Positions 9,083-18,433 are shown, counted from the stretch's first letter. The stretch is DNA of 64,000 nucleotides from CAWAHD01 sp963781785 (GCA_963781785.1 CAWAHD010000002.1:3658001-3722000), one strand, 5' to 3'. The notes: generated from the letters alone by a model not told the origin. Made by a program: numbers and translations.

Positions 9083-11009
9083 ATGGATGAAACGGTCGCA
9101 TACGAGCCGAAATCCCCGTCGGAATCAGGGCCCGAAGACCCCATGGGAAGCTCAGACATGCCCAAAGCCAACCCCACGTCCCAGGCACAAGGTCGCTATA
9201 CCTTCGGTTCGGGAGCCCGGCCGCTGGATGGCTATACGATCAAGCGGGCCATCGGCCGCGGCGGCTTCGGCGAGGTCTATTACGCCACGTCCGATTCCGG
9301 CAAGGAAGTCGCCCTCAAGCTGATCCTGCGCAATCTCGACGTCGAGCGGCGCGGGGTCATGCAGTGCATGAACCTGAAGTGCCCCAACCTGCTGACGATC
9401 TTCGACATGAAGACCAGCGACGCGGGCGACACGTTCGTCGTCATGGAATACGTCGCCGGCCCCAGCCTGGCCAGCGTCTTGAGGCAATACCCCGGCGGGC
9501 TGCCGCTCGCCGAGGTCCGCCACTGGCTCAAAGGGCTGGTCGAAGGCGTTGCCTACCTCCACGATCATGGGATCGTCCACCGCGACCTCAAGCCGGCCAA
9601 TCTGTTCATGGAGGAAGGGATCGTCAAGATCGGCGACTACGGCCTGGCCAAGCTGATCACACCCAGCCAGGGGACCGAGCACTCCGAGAGCATCGGCACC
9701 TGCCACTACATGGCCCCCGAAATCGGCTCGGGCAAGTACAACAAGCCGATCGATGTTTACGCCATCGGCAGTCATCCTCTACGAGATGCTCACCGGCCGG
9801 GTGCCGTTCGAGGGCGAGACGGTCAACGAGGTGCTGATGAAGCACTTGACGGCGCGGCCCGACGTATCGATGCTCGCCGAGCCCTACAGGGCGATCGTGG
9901 CCAGAGGCACTGGCCAAGGACCCCAACCAGCGTCCCGGCCGGGTCTACGACCTGCTGCCCCCGGAGGATGCTCCCCGGGCCCCCGAGGTCCGGATCATCG
10001 GCGACGGCAAGCGGGGCGCCGCTGCGGCGCGGGCCCGCGAGACAAGGCCGCGCCCGCCAAGGGCTCCGATCAGGACGACGTGCTGCGGATCGAGGCCGAG
10101 GAGCCGATTTTCTACATCGGGCCGGATACGCGTCCGCCCGAGATCCCGGAATGCCGGAGGGATCGGAGAGCGGATCCGGGCCAACTGGGAGGCCCTTCAG
10201 CGTCCGGCCCGTGCCGGGCGGCCGCCGGCGGCGCCCAATCCACAGACCACCTCGGAGAGGTCGACCACAACGCCAATGGCGCGGCTCGCAGGTGCCCAGG
10301 CTCGTCCTGACGTCGGCCACAGCCGCCCCGCCGCGCGCTGCTCCACCCGCCGGAGCCGCCCGCGTTGCCCAGCGGCCGCGTCCGCATCGCCGAGCTCGCC
10401 TGCTCGATGCTCTGGGCCGCCCCGCTTGTGGCGCTCTTGACCGTCCCCGCCGCCGGGCCTCCTGGGCATCGATCCATCGGCCGATCCCCAGCAACTGGCG
10501 TATCTCTACGGTATGGCACTCCTGGGAACCTGGACGATCTTGATTCCCAACAAAGCTCCTCGAGACCCGCCGGTTCGACGGCGATCGACGCGGCGGTTGA
10601 TCTCCCTGGCCGCCGGATTGCTTGTCGGCATCATCGGGGCCGTGCTGGCCAGAAATGTTCGATCTCGGCGTGAATGTTCATCAGGTCGTTCTTCTCGACA
10701 ACCGCAGCAACCTCGAGCCGGTCTATTTCGGGGCTCTGTACACGATCATGGCGGGCTGGTTGTCGCTGGCGGCCCGCGATCGCAAGGCGCGGTTCCGCTT
10801 CTGGCCCGATTCTGTGGACAGGGCTACTCTCAGCAATGCTCATTCCGTTCTGGCCGTACGAACTCGGTGACGGCGTTTCCATCGCCGTCGTGATCGCCAC
10901 GGCCGTTCAGCTCGTCAGCCCCTGGAATGAGGCCGCTGCTCTTTACAAGCGGTACATCACTGCGTCGGAAAAGAAAAATGGCAAGAACGGCAAAGTCGTC
11001 CGTTGTTGA
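9083..11009 (+). pseudogene. Ser/Thr protein kinase with C-terminal membrane segments, frameshifted
   Basis: A Hanks-type kinase. From ATG 9083: glycine loop IGRGGFGEVYYA (57-68), Lys79 in VALKLI, catalytic HRDLKPANL (166-174), metal-binding DYG (185-187, a variant of DFG) and APE (211-213). The frame breaks at about 9770 in the middle of VYAIG/VILYEMLTGRVPFEGE, again near 9905 (ALAKDPNQRPGRVYDLL continues in another frame), and several more times further on. The natural protein appears to run to 11009, ending with hydrophobic segments (LISLAAGLLVGIIGAVLA; GLLSAMLIPFWPYELGDG) and a basic tail. So it is a membrane kinase phosphorylating cytoplasmic Ser/Thr, likely partnered with the FHA protein upstream. 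At least four indels; decay or poor sequence. Confidence 0.78.
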
Positions 11010-11111
11010 CTGGTGGCCACCGGTGAAGACGAGACCGTCTCACGGATCGCAACCGACTGTCAATTCTCTTCACGAGTCTTTAGCCACGAGCTGTTACGGG
11101 ATCGGACTCCA

Positions 11112-12130
11112 ATGAAACGTCTTATCCTCCTGTCATTCTGGTGATGCTGGCATTCTGGATCTTGAAAGCGGATCAGAGGGCACGGTGGGGGCCTTCCGGG
11201 CCGCTCAGGCGGGCGCCGTGGGCGCCCTCTGGACCGCCGGTGCACCGGAACGGACCGCATTTTGCTCAGCGTGACGGCAAGAGCAAAACCTCGAGCCCGG
11301 CTCGCCGGGCCATCGACGAGGCGCGGCAAGCCGTCCGTGAGGCGCGGGACGAATTACGCCAGGCCGTCGACCGAGGCGCGCGATGAATTCCGCCACGCCA
11401 TCGACGAAGTGCGCGACGAGGTCCGGCAGGCCGTTGACGATCCGCAGGTCGTGACAGTCTCGGACGACGGCCCAGTTCCGGCTTTGCCCCCGGGTTACCA
11501 GGCTCCGGCCGCCAAGCGCGAGCCGCCGAGGGACTGCCGGTTCCAATCATCCCCGGGACACGAGTCACCCAGGCCCAGGCACAGCCGCCGGCTCCCCCGG
11601 GTACCAGGGCAGCGATCCGCACGAACGCACAGGCCGACCCCAAACGACCGGCCATGACGCTGGCGAACGAGCACCTGATCGGCACGGTCGATGGTTTGAT
11701 TTCCTTGACCAAAGAGCGGGCCGAGGCCGAGGCCCGCCAGAAACTACGAGAAGCCATCACCGCCTGGCTCGATCCCGAGGTTCCTTCGTCCTGGACACCG
11801 CCGGCGGATCTGGTGAATTCGCTGGTTCTCGAAACCCGGTTCAAGCCAGTTGTCAAGGAGTACGGCAATTTCTATGTGGCCCACCTCCGGTACGACACTT
11901 CGCCCGGTCGCCGCGCCCAGTTTCTGGAGGTCTATCACCGAGAGCTGGTCGGCCGCCGGCTGTTCAAGCTTGGTGGGTCGCTGGGCTTCATCTTGATCTG
12001 CCTGGCGGCGATTTCTGGCTACATCCGCGCCGATGAGGCGACCAAGGGCTATTACACCAACCGGCTGAGAATGCTGGCCGCCGCGGGTGTGGGAGCTGCC
12101 GGCGTGATCATTTACCAGATGTTCGCGTGA
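11112..12130 (+). pseudogene. Predicted membrane protein with Pro/Ala-rich linker, frameshifted
   Basis: Begins MKRLILLS, then continues in another frame as VILVMLAFWILKADQ, a single N-terminal transmembrane helix. Next come acidic/basic alternating repeats (EARQAVREARDELRQAVD, DEFRHAIDEVRDEVRQAV), a proline-rich stretch (around 11480-11640), a soluble domain (LDPEVPSSWTPPADLVN, RFKPVVKEYGNFYVAHLRYD) and two C-terminal hydrophobic helices (LGFILICLAAISGYI; AAAGVGAAGVIIYQMF). Frame changes are needed at about 11133, 11375 and 11530. No known family. Position between the kinase and the sigma factor suggests part of the same envelope-signalling locus, but that is inference. Confidence 0.55.
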
Positions 12131-12231
12131 GTCGAGCAGGATAGGCAAAGCTCCCGGGGTGCGATTACAATTGATGCTCATGGAGCAAGGGCGATTCCGC
12201 GTGTGAACCCGTCCCGGGGCGGACCCAACCG

Positions 12232-12862
12232 ATGGCTGTTACAGAGACCGATACCCTTCTGGTCCGGCAAGTGCGCGCGGGCGATGCCGACGCGTGGCGT
12301 CAGCTCATCGAGCGATTCGACGGGCGGCTGCTTGCATTCGTCGATAGCCGGCTGCGCGATCGCGCAGCCAGCGAGGACGTCGTCCAGGAAACGTTCATCG
12401 GCTTTCTTGACCAGCTTGCCGCACTACGACGAGAAACGGGACATGGAGGCCTATCTGTTCTCGATCGCGGCCCACAAGCTGACGGACCACCTGCGCAAGC
12501 AAGGGCGGCGGCCGATCGACCAGTTTGGGTCGGACGACCACGGCCGGCCTCTCGAGGAAGTACCCGGCGGCGGCCGGGCTGCTTCAAGCATCGCCCGCAG
12601 CGGAGAGCGGCGCAAGGCAGAGGAACAGCTCCTGACCGAGGCGATGGGGCAACTGGTCCGCGAATGGCTGAAGCGGGGCGACTACGACCGCCTGCGCTGC
12701 ATGGAGCTCTTGATCGTCAAGGGTTGGGCCAACAAAGACGTCGCCAAGTATCTCGAAATCACCGAGCAGGCGGTGGCCAGCTACAAGTTTCAGACGATCG
12801 CTCGACTCAAGGAGATGGCCCGGCGCGCGGGCCTCTCGCTCGACGAGCTCGGCGGAGGTTGA
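12232..12862 (+). pseudogene. ECF RNA polymerase sigma factor, one frameshift
   Basis: Sigma-70 family, extracytoplasmic-function type. Region 2 is clear from ATG 12232 (TLLVRQVRAGDADAWRQLIE, then ASEDVVQETFIGFL). Around 12415 the frame shifts and continues as LPHYDEKRDMEAYLFSIA and AAHKLTDHLRKQGRRPID. Region 4 is TEAMGQLVREWLKRGDYDRL ... KGWANKDVAKYLEITEQAVA, the helix-turn-helix that reads the -35 element. One indel restores a protein of about 210 residues. The next gene, seven bases downstream, encodes a small Cys-containing protein of the kind that follows ECF genes in planctomycetes and could be its anti-sigma partner. Confidence 0.8.
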
Positions 12863-12868
12863 TCGATC

Positions 12869-13373
12869 ATGAAGGGCGAAGCCAAAGACAAAGGTCAGGC
12901 CGGAGGCGGATCGCGCCGACGACCCGCGCCGTCGGCACGAGCCTGAAAGTGCTCTGGCCCCGATCGACGACGCCATGCTTCGCGACTACCTGGCCGACGC
13001 CCTGGCCGCCGAAGAATCGGCCCGGGTGGAGAAAGCCCTGCGCGACTCGGCCGAGCTCCGCGCCGAGCTCGAGAACGTCCGCCAGAATCGGGCCGATGGC
13101 CAGTTGCATACCTTGGGTGCCATCTGGCGCCGCTCGCGCATGACCTGCCCCAGCCGCCAGCAGTTGGGGAGTTTCCTGCTCGACGCACTCGACCCGGAGC
13201 TTGCTGCCTACCTGACGTTCCATCTCGAAGTCATCGAGTGCCCATTCTGCCAGGCCAACCTTGACGATCTGAAAGCCCAATCGCAGGCTTCGGTCGCCGG
13301 TACCGCCAAGTCCCGCCAGCGCCGCATCTTCCAGGCGAGTCAGCCCCTCCTGGGCGAGGATGGCCGCGGCTGA
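12869..13373 (+). pseudogene. Putative anti-sigma/zinc-binding partner of the ECF sigma factor, one frameshift
   Basis: Starts MKGEAKDKGQAG at 12869. After an indel near 12902 it continues as DPRRRHEPESALAPIDDA and joins the intact stretch from 12975 (MLRDYLADALAAEESARVEK). The N-terminal half (YLADALAAEESARVEKALRD) resembles the helical anti-sigma zinc-finger head, and the C-terminal half holds CPSRQQLGSFLLDALDPE and ECPFCQANLDDL, a Cys/His cluster that could bind zinc. No transmembrane helix is present, so it would be cytoplasmic. It follows the ECF sigma factor by seven bases, which is the main reason for the anti-sigma suggestion; biochemical function is not shown. Confidence 0.55.
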
Positions 13374-13389
13374 ATTCAGCCCGGGGGGT

Positions 13390-13494
13390 TTAGTCAAGCA
13401 GCTCCAACCAGTGGGTCTGCACGTCATGCCCATCGTGGCGCAGGAGTCGGATGAGGCTCGGATCCACGCTGTCGTCGTCGATGTACAGCCTCAC
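13390..13494 (-). pseudogene. DUF5615 PIN-like toxin, N-terminal fragment
   Basis: A 34-codon ORF (VRLYIDDDSVDPSLIRLLRH, then DGHDV) that matches the first strand and helix of DUF5615 PIN-like toxins (typically MRLYLDEDxxDxxLxxLLRxxGHDV). The GTG start overlaps the stop of the DUF433 antitoxin by the tetranucleotide GTGA, the normal layout for this toxin-antitoxin pair. It stops after 34 residues and runs into the end of the anti-sigma gene, so the rest of the toxin (second acidic cluster) has been lost. Confidence 0.6.
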
Positions 13495-13838
13495 AGGCCG
13501 AGTCTCACACGCTCCTCGGTCGAAAGGGGACGAGGCCTGCCGCTGTGCTGAATCGCCGGATCATTCATGCCGATCGCCTCAGCCAGCAGTGCGTCTCTCT
13601 GAAAGTCATCCTGGACTCGGGGGGATCGGTCTGGCAATATGCGATCGCCTCCTGCACAGCTTCCGCAGGAACGTCCCAGTCCTCGGCAAGTTCTTCGGGT
13701 GTTCGAGGTTCCTTTTCATTCATGAATGCGCAGTAGAGAGTCCATGCCCAGATGCGTCTCCCGTTGATGCACAGTCGCCGGTAACTCGACCCGGGGCCTG
13801 CGTTCCAGATACTTCCACTCGTGCGGCGTCTCAGACAT
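13491..13838 (-). pseudogene. DUF433 antitoxin, two homopolymer frameshifts
   Basis: Reading from ATG 13838: MSETPHEWKYLERRP, then an indel at a C4/G3 run (about 13795), then GSSYRRLCINGRRIWAWTLY, EPRTPEELAEDWDVPAEAVQ and EAIAYCQTDPPE. A second indel at a C6 run (about 13620) leads into VQDDFQRDALLAEAIGMNDP and STEERVRLGL, stop at 13493. This is the DUF433 helix-turn-helix antitoxin that binds DNA and neutralises DUF5615 toxins. Both breaks lie at homopolymers, which suggests sequencing error, yet the partner toxin is truly truncated. Confidence 0.6.
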
Positions 13839-13853
13839 GATGAATGCCCTCCA

Positions 13854-14028
13854 TCACAATCCATGATAGCTCCCGCTGGTGTGCGCGACAAACTCGCCGC
13901 CCGGAACCGAGGCTATGGCCCGGTTCGGCTCGCCGTACTCCGCCCGCTTCTCGAGGACCATGTCATCCCGCATCCCCCTGGGTGAGACGCTCGCCGGGCC
14001 CGACGGTCTCATACCACAGGTTACTCAT
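13854..14028 (-). pseudogene. Short remnant beginning MSNLWYETVGPGERLTQGD
   Basis: An ORF from ATG 14028 that stops after about 20 codons but continues in a neighbouring frame (DMVLEKRAEYGEPNRAI ... TSGSYHGL) to a stop at 13856. The residue pattern looks coding and its 3' end lies 16 bp before the DUF433 gene. No family can be named; it could be the fused ends of a deleted gene. Confidence 0.3.
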
Positions 14029-14515
14029 GGGCGTCATCGGCCAGGCGTCGCTTGTCAACGCAGATGTGGGGCCGCCATCGCCGAAGCCTCTCCGCATAAA
14101 GCTCGACTTCGTCGGCAAAGAGAGTGTCTCGCTGATGAGACAAGGCGACGATTCGACGAAGACATCCGGCATCGTCGTTCTGCTCGGGACCAACGGGCGT
14201 GGAGCTCAAGCCGTTCGTCGAGGCACCAGCCGATGACGGCACTTGGTCCGCTGCTTGAGTCCCTACTCTGAGGTTCTGCCATACGGTTTCTCCCAAGAGC
14301 AAGCGCCAGAACGACCATACCACAGATGGCGATTTTGAGGCGAGGACGGTCTTGTGCGTCAGGCAAGACTTCGGCAGCGCGGGCATCGCTTGTTAGCGTC
14401 CACGCCTCTAACATCCGCGGACCGTGCGCGCATCTTTTCGGATTTGAGATTTCGGATTTCGTGCTTGGTTGCGGCTCAGCCGCGTTGGGTTGGAGTGTGC
14501 TCAACGCCTCTCGGC
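14029..14515. other. Gene-poor stretch, no recognisable protein
   Basis: Several overlapping open frames exist on both strands, but none has a consistent domain pattern. It is probably decayed sequence between the toxin-antitoxin remnant and the beta-lactamase-fold remnant. Confidence 0.3.
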
Positions 14516-14905
14516 ACCACTGAAGGCTGGCGGCGCGCAGACATCGGCGCTGGCAACGGCCACGGCAATGCCCGCTCGCTGCCGCGCCTCCAGTCGGCGG
14601 TGGCCTGCGGCGGCGAGGTCGATAGCGTCCGGCTGCTCTCGCCCAAGACGATCGACCGAATCTTCGAGGTGCAATTCAACGGGATCGACCTCGTGATAGG
14701 CATCCCGATCAAGTGGGGCGTCGGTTATGGCCTTGCCCCGGAAGGCCGGGTGTGTTCCTGGGGCGGCGCGGGCGGCTCGTTGGTGATGATCGACGTGGAT
14801 CGCCGCATCACCTTCGCCTACGTGATGAACAAGATGGCGCCGGTCGGGGGCGTCATCGTAGCGGCGCTGGCCGAACGGGTGAAAGACATCGTGAATCCCT
14901 CAGCG
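14516..14905 (+). pseudogene. Beta-lactamase-fold serine hydrolase, C-terminal fragment
   Basis: About 130 residues in one frame match the end of class C beta-lactamase/esterase-like serine hydrolases: GNGHGNARSLPRLQSAVACG, GVGYGLAPEGRVCSWGGAGG, SLVMIDVDRRITFAYVMNKM. The WGGAGGS segment corresponds to the KTG-like (HxG/WGG) third active-site motif of this family. The catalytic SxxK and YxN motifs should lie upstream but the preceding sequence has no matching frame, so the gene is a 5'-truncated remnant. The frame stays open to 15121 but the similarity fades after about 14905. Confidence 0.6.
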
Positions 14906-15147
14906 GGTCTCTCGGAACGGGCCGGGGAAGTCGGCCCCTGTCTTACCCGATCGACCTCCCGTTTTGCAGGGGCCGCCGGCCTGCCACGGAATCGGCCGGA
15001 TGGCATGGCCACGCCATCCGGCCGGAGGATGCGACTCGACCTGAATGACAGAAACCATTATGCTCTCGCTATTTCCAGGAATTCGGGAATGCGAGACCGT
15101 CGCGGCGACTCAGAAGGGTAGGTCCAGGGCAAGGGAGGGCCACGACC

Positions 15148-17172
15148 GTGATCGACGCGCGAATCGGCCGGATCGGCGAGGACTTGGTCGGACTCTTCCG
15201 CGACGGCGCCCCAGGCCAGTGGTCCGACGCCGAGCTGCTTCGCCGGTTCGCCCTGGGCCCGGGTGATGCCGAGGCCGAGGCGGCGTTCGCGGCCCTCGTC
15301 AGGCGGCACGGGCCGATGGTCCGTGGCGCCTGCCGGCGGGTCCTGAACGACCCCCACGCGGCCGACGACGCGTTCCAGGCGACCTTCCTCACGCTGGCCC
15401 GCAAGGCCGGCCGGCTCGAAGGCATCGAGTCGCTCGGCGGCTGGCTCTACCGCGTCGCCATCCGGGTCGCCCTGAAGGCCCGGCGGGCCCAGCGCGACGA
15501 GGGACTCGACGGGCTCGCCCCCGTCGCGCCCGGCCCCGAGACCGGGCCGGCCGAACGGGCCGAGCTTCGCCAGGCCATCGACGCCGAGATCGCCCGACTC
15601 CCGGCGCGGTATCGAGCGGCGGTGGTTCTCTGCCACGTCGAAGGGCTCGACGGCCCCTCCGCGGCGCGGCGGCTCCGCATACCGCTGGGGACGCTCCAGA
15701 GCCGGCTCCATCGGGCCCGGCTTCGGCTCCGTCGCGGCCTGACCCGCCGCGGCTTTGCGCCGGCGGGCATGGCCGGGGCCCTCGCCGTGGTCGAGGCCCC
15801 GGCGCGGGCCGAGGTGCCGGCGTCGCTCGCCCGCTCGATCGCCCGGCTCGCGGCCCTCGGCGGACCGCCCCCGGCCGGGGTCGAGTACCTGATTCTGGGC
15901 TTCTCATGGAGGACCGTCATGACGACGAAATCCGCATGGATCGCGGGACTATCGGTCGGGATCGCCAGCCTCGGGGGCGGCCTCGGGCTCGCGCACCGAG
16001 GCGCCTCGGCCGGGGCCGGGCCACCGGCCCAGGTGATCGCGAAGCCGGCCGGGCTGAGCGTCGGCGAGAGGATCCGGGCCGTTCTGGACGAACACGTCCG
16101 CTCCTTGCAGAAGCAGGACGCCGACGACCTTTCCGCCTCGCTGGTGACGAAGCAGGGGCGCGAGCGTTCCTTCGCCAAGATCCGGGACAAGACCATCGAG
16201 ACCTCCCGCAAGCTCCTCGACCTGATCGAGCAGGACCCCCGCGATCCCGAGTCCCTCCGGGCGATGACCTGGCACGTCGACCAGTACTGGATCTCCGGTA
16301 CCGACGGGCCGCTGATCGGCCAGTTCCACCGCTCGGTCGACGTCCTGCTCAGGCACTACGCCGACGAGCCGCGGATCGCCTTCCGCGTCCTGGTCCGGCC
16401 GAGCGATAGCCCCGCGCCGCTCGACGACCGGCTGATCCCGCTCCTCGCCGCCTCGGCCCGCCGCCGCGAGACGAAGGGGCTCGCCATGATGGCCCTGGGA
16501 GAGTACCTGGAGGACAAGGCCCGGATGGTGCTCCGCGTCCAGGCCGCCGAGGGCCGCTATCACATCGACCTCCCCGAGTCGGGGAAGACGTGGGAAAGCC
16601 CCTTGTATAGCGAGGTGTACGAGAAGGCCCTCCGCGAGTCCGACGCCGTCGCCCTTTTCGCCGAGGCCGAGGCCGTCTTCGCCCGGGTCGTCGCCGAGTT
16701 CGCCGACGTGATGCAGCCGATGCGGTGCCCGGACGACGAGGCGTGCATGACCTGGGTCGCACCGGCCCGGCTCGGCGACCTGGCGGGCGGGCGCCTCGCG
16801 GTCCTCCGCGCTGTGGCCATCGGCCGTCCCGCGCCGGACCTCGCCTGGACTGGCGCCGACGGCCGCGCAACCCGGCTGTCCGACCTCCGCGGCAAGGTTG
16901 TCTTGCTCTCGTTCCGCCAGGTGGGCGAAGGCCCCTTCGAGGGCGAGCCCGCGTACACGGCCGGGCACGCCGCCCGCCTGAAGGATCGGCCGTTCGCCCT
17001 GGTGGCCGTCGACTCACCCGACGCCCCGATCCGCAACCGTCTGGGCGTTCGTCGTTCCGGGGCCGCGATCCTCGTCGACGACGCCGGCCGATTCCGGTTC
17101 CAGGGCCGGGAAAGCCGCCTGCTCGGCAGCTATATCGACTCCCTCGTCAAGGAGGCCGAGGCCAGGAAGTAG
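15148..17172 (+). CDS. Membrane-tethered ECF sigma factor fused to a cysteine-less redoxin-like domain
   Basis: 674 residues. Residues about 30-115 are sigma region 2 (FAALVRRHGPMVRGACRRVL; AADDAFQATFLTLARKA) and about 145-200 region 4 (LPARYRAAVVLCHVEGLDGP; IPLGTLQSRLHRARLRLRRG). One hydrophobic helix follows (SAWIAGLSVGIASLGGGLGL, about 262-281), then a 270-residue helical region and a C-terminal thioredoxin/TlpA-like fold from about 557 (AIGRPAPDLAWTGADGRATR, LRGKVVLLSF). Where TlpA proteins have WCxPC, this one reads FRQVGEGPFEG, so no redox-active cysteines. Planctomycete ECF factors with large extensions are known; here the exported part could sense an envelope signal and control release or activity of the sigma domain. 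Frame intact, unlike the ECF gene at 12.2 kb. Confidence 0.85.
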   Translation: MIDARIGRIGEDLVGLFRDGAPGQWSDAELLRRFALGPGDAEAEAAFAALVRRHGPMVRGACRRVLNDPHAADDAFQATFLTLARKAGRLEGIESLGGWLYRVAIRVALKARRAQRDEGLDGLAPVAPGPETGPAERAELRQAIDAEIARLPARYRAAVVLCHVEGLDGPSAARRLRIPLGTLQSRLHRARLRLRRGLTRRGFAPAGMAGALAVVEAPARAEVPASLARSIARLAALGGPPPAGVEYLILGFSWRTVMTTKSAWIAGLSVGIASLGGGLGLAHRGASAGAGPPAQVIAKPAGLSVGERIRAVLDEHVRSLQKQDADDLSASLVTKQGRERSFAKIRDKTIETSRKLLDLIEQDPRDPESLRAMTWHVDQYWISGTDGPLIGQFHRSVDVLLRHYADEPRIAFRVLVRPSDSPAPLDDRLIPLLAASARRRETKGLAMMALGEYLEDKARMVLRVQAAEGRYHIDLPESGKTWESPLYSEVYEKALRESDAVALFAEAEAVFARVVAEFADVMQPMRCPDDEACMTWVAPARLGDLAGGRLAVLRAVAIGRPAPDLAWTGADGRATRLSDLRGKVVLLSFRQVGEGPFEGEPAYTAGHAARLKDRPFALVAVDSPDAPIRNRLGVRRSGAAILVDDAGRFRFQGRESRLLGSYIDSLVKEAEARK

Positions 17173-17549
17173 GCTGGGCAGCGCCCGTCGTCTCGGCGGC
17201 CCGGGCGCCGGGGGCGTCCACCCGACAAAAGCTCCTCTGTGCGCCGAGCGAACCCAAGACTCCGGCGCCGACCGAACCCGAGGCCGGACGCACGCGATTC
17301 CAGGCAGACAAAACACGGCTGTCTGGGTCCGCTCGGCACGCTGGGATACCCCAATCCACCAGGTCCGCGCCGCCACGACCGATGGGAAGCGCCCACTTAA
17401 CCTGCGCCGAGAATCCGTCATCGCCCGCCGTCCAACTTCCGAGACTGGCAGTGGATGGCTCACTTTTTGGCACGCTTGCCGGAAGGACACCACCGCTTGA
17501 ACCGGACTTCGATCGCAGAAATGCACCGGGGAGCGACAAGGAAGTTGCG
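17173..17549. other. Intergenic, no gene recognised
   Basis: About 377 bp. Open frames on the minus strand lack recognisable domains and overlap the sigma-fusion gene; I see no supported feature. Confidence 0.3.
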
Positions 17550-17786
17550 ATGAGTGAGAACACGGACGTCCGCATTGACATCGAGGCGGCAAAGGCGTTG
17601 ATCTACTGGAAGTCGCTGTTCGCGGAAGAGGTTGTCGTGCGCGCCAGGCGACTCGCAGCCGAATCCAGCGAGCCGGAACGCGTCACCCTGTCGCACTACC
17701 GTCAGGCGGCGCAGATCGCGGTTCGCTCGCTGCCGGCTGCGATCCGGGGCGGAGGGCCATTCGGTGACGACCACAAGGTCGCATAA
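17550..17786 (+). CDS. Small conserved-type hypothetical protein
   Basis: 78 residues, MSENTDVRIDIEAAKALIYW ... SHYRQAAQIAVRSLPAAIRG. Mixed charge, helical, no membrane segment or Cys cluster. The residue pattern (helices with RARRLAAESSEPERVTLSHY) is typical of small planctomycete proteins encoded upstream of a second small gene, which also follows here with overlap. Function unknown; a DNA- or protein-binding antitoxin-like role is possible but not shown. AAGGAAG lies just upstream of the ATG. Confidence 0.45.
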   Translation: MSENTDVRIDIEAAKALIYWKSLFAEEVVVRARRLAAESSEPERVTLSHYRQAAQIAVRSLPAAIRGGGPFGDDHKVA

Positions 17787-18014
17787 ATCGGAACAGCCCG
17801 TGCCTCCGAAGGCCATTTTAGCGCACACGGACTTCTCGATTCGGCAAATTGCAAGCAATTTGAGCTGCACCTCCTCGACGCCAGTCGCGATCTGCCGCCC
17901 GACGCAGGCGTTTCCGAATTGCAACTGGCGACAGCCCGGGCGATTCTGCCAACGCTTCTCGACTCCGGCATGGGGTTCGAGTCGGTCGTGGAAGATCGAG
18001 GACACGGATCATAA
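17764..18014 (+). pseudogene. Second small gene of a two-gene unit, frameshifted
   Basis: Starts GTG 17764 inside the end of the preceding gene (MTTTRSHKSEQPVPPKAILA, HTDFSIRQIASNL). Near 17860 the frame breaks at AATTTGAGC. The sensible continuation is in a neighbouring frame: FELHLLDASRDLPPDAGVSE, LQLATARAILPTLLDSGMGF, ESVVEDRGHGS, stop at 18014. Overlap with the first gene suggests translational coupling. The 3' end runs directly into the MITE-like repeat that begins at 17998, so the last residues may come from the repeat. Confidence 0.4.
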
Positions 18015-18229
18015 TGACGACCCCTCCCGTTCATCGGCTCGCGGCCCCCGCCTCGGCGGCCTAGGTCTCGAATGGAACCGGTTAGGACCAAAACGGTTGC
18101 GGACTCCGCCGCTCCCATTCGTTCGTCTGGCTGCCCCGAAGTGGCCAGCCGGGTCCCAATCTGCGCCACTGGCAGATCAGACGAACGATCACCAAGCCGT
18201 TCCCACCCAGAGAGACAATGCGTGTCCTC
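17998..18229. repeat. MITE-like element with inverted ends, copy A
   Basis: Left end GAGGACACGGATCAT (from 17998) and right end ACAATGCGTGTCCTC (18215-18229) are imperfect inverted repeats of each other, about 230 bp apart. The same left end (GAGGACACGCATTGT) and internal sequence recur at 27,954, and the right half recurs at about 19.79-19.92 kb. Inside is a hairpin-forming core, GGCTGCCCCGAAGTGGCCAG (18128-18147), then CC. No ORF of its own, so it would depend on a transposase elsewhere. Confidence 0.5.
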
Positions 18230-18433
18230 TCCTCTCAGTTCGCGATCAGATCAGGCGCTCGAGCGTTCGGTCAATCTCCACAAGCGCTTCTCCGCAATCT
18301 CTTCCGGGACGAAGCCGATCACTGCCGCCATCTCATCAGACTGGCCGTGACGGGCCGGTTATCTGGTCAAGGTTCTGAGCCGGCTCCGATCCACTTGTCC
18401 TTCAACTGAAAGCCGTTTACCGAACCCGACCCC
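18102..18433. repeat. Long direct repeat, copy 1
   Basis: About 330 bp from GACTCCGCC to CCGACCCC that recurs, with roughly one mismatch per ten bases and a few small indels, at 19,789-20,115. It includes the right half of the MITE-like element plus about 200 bp that could be the decayed 3' part of a minus-strand gene (EALVEIDRTLERLIAN reads in one minus frame). Confidence 0.75.
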
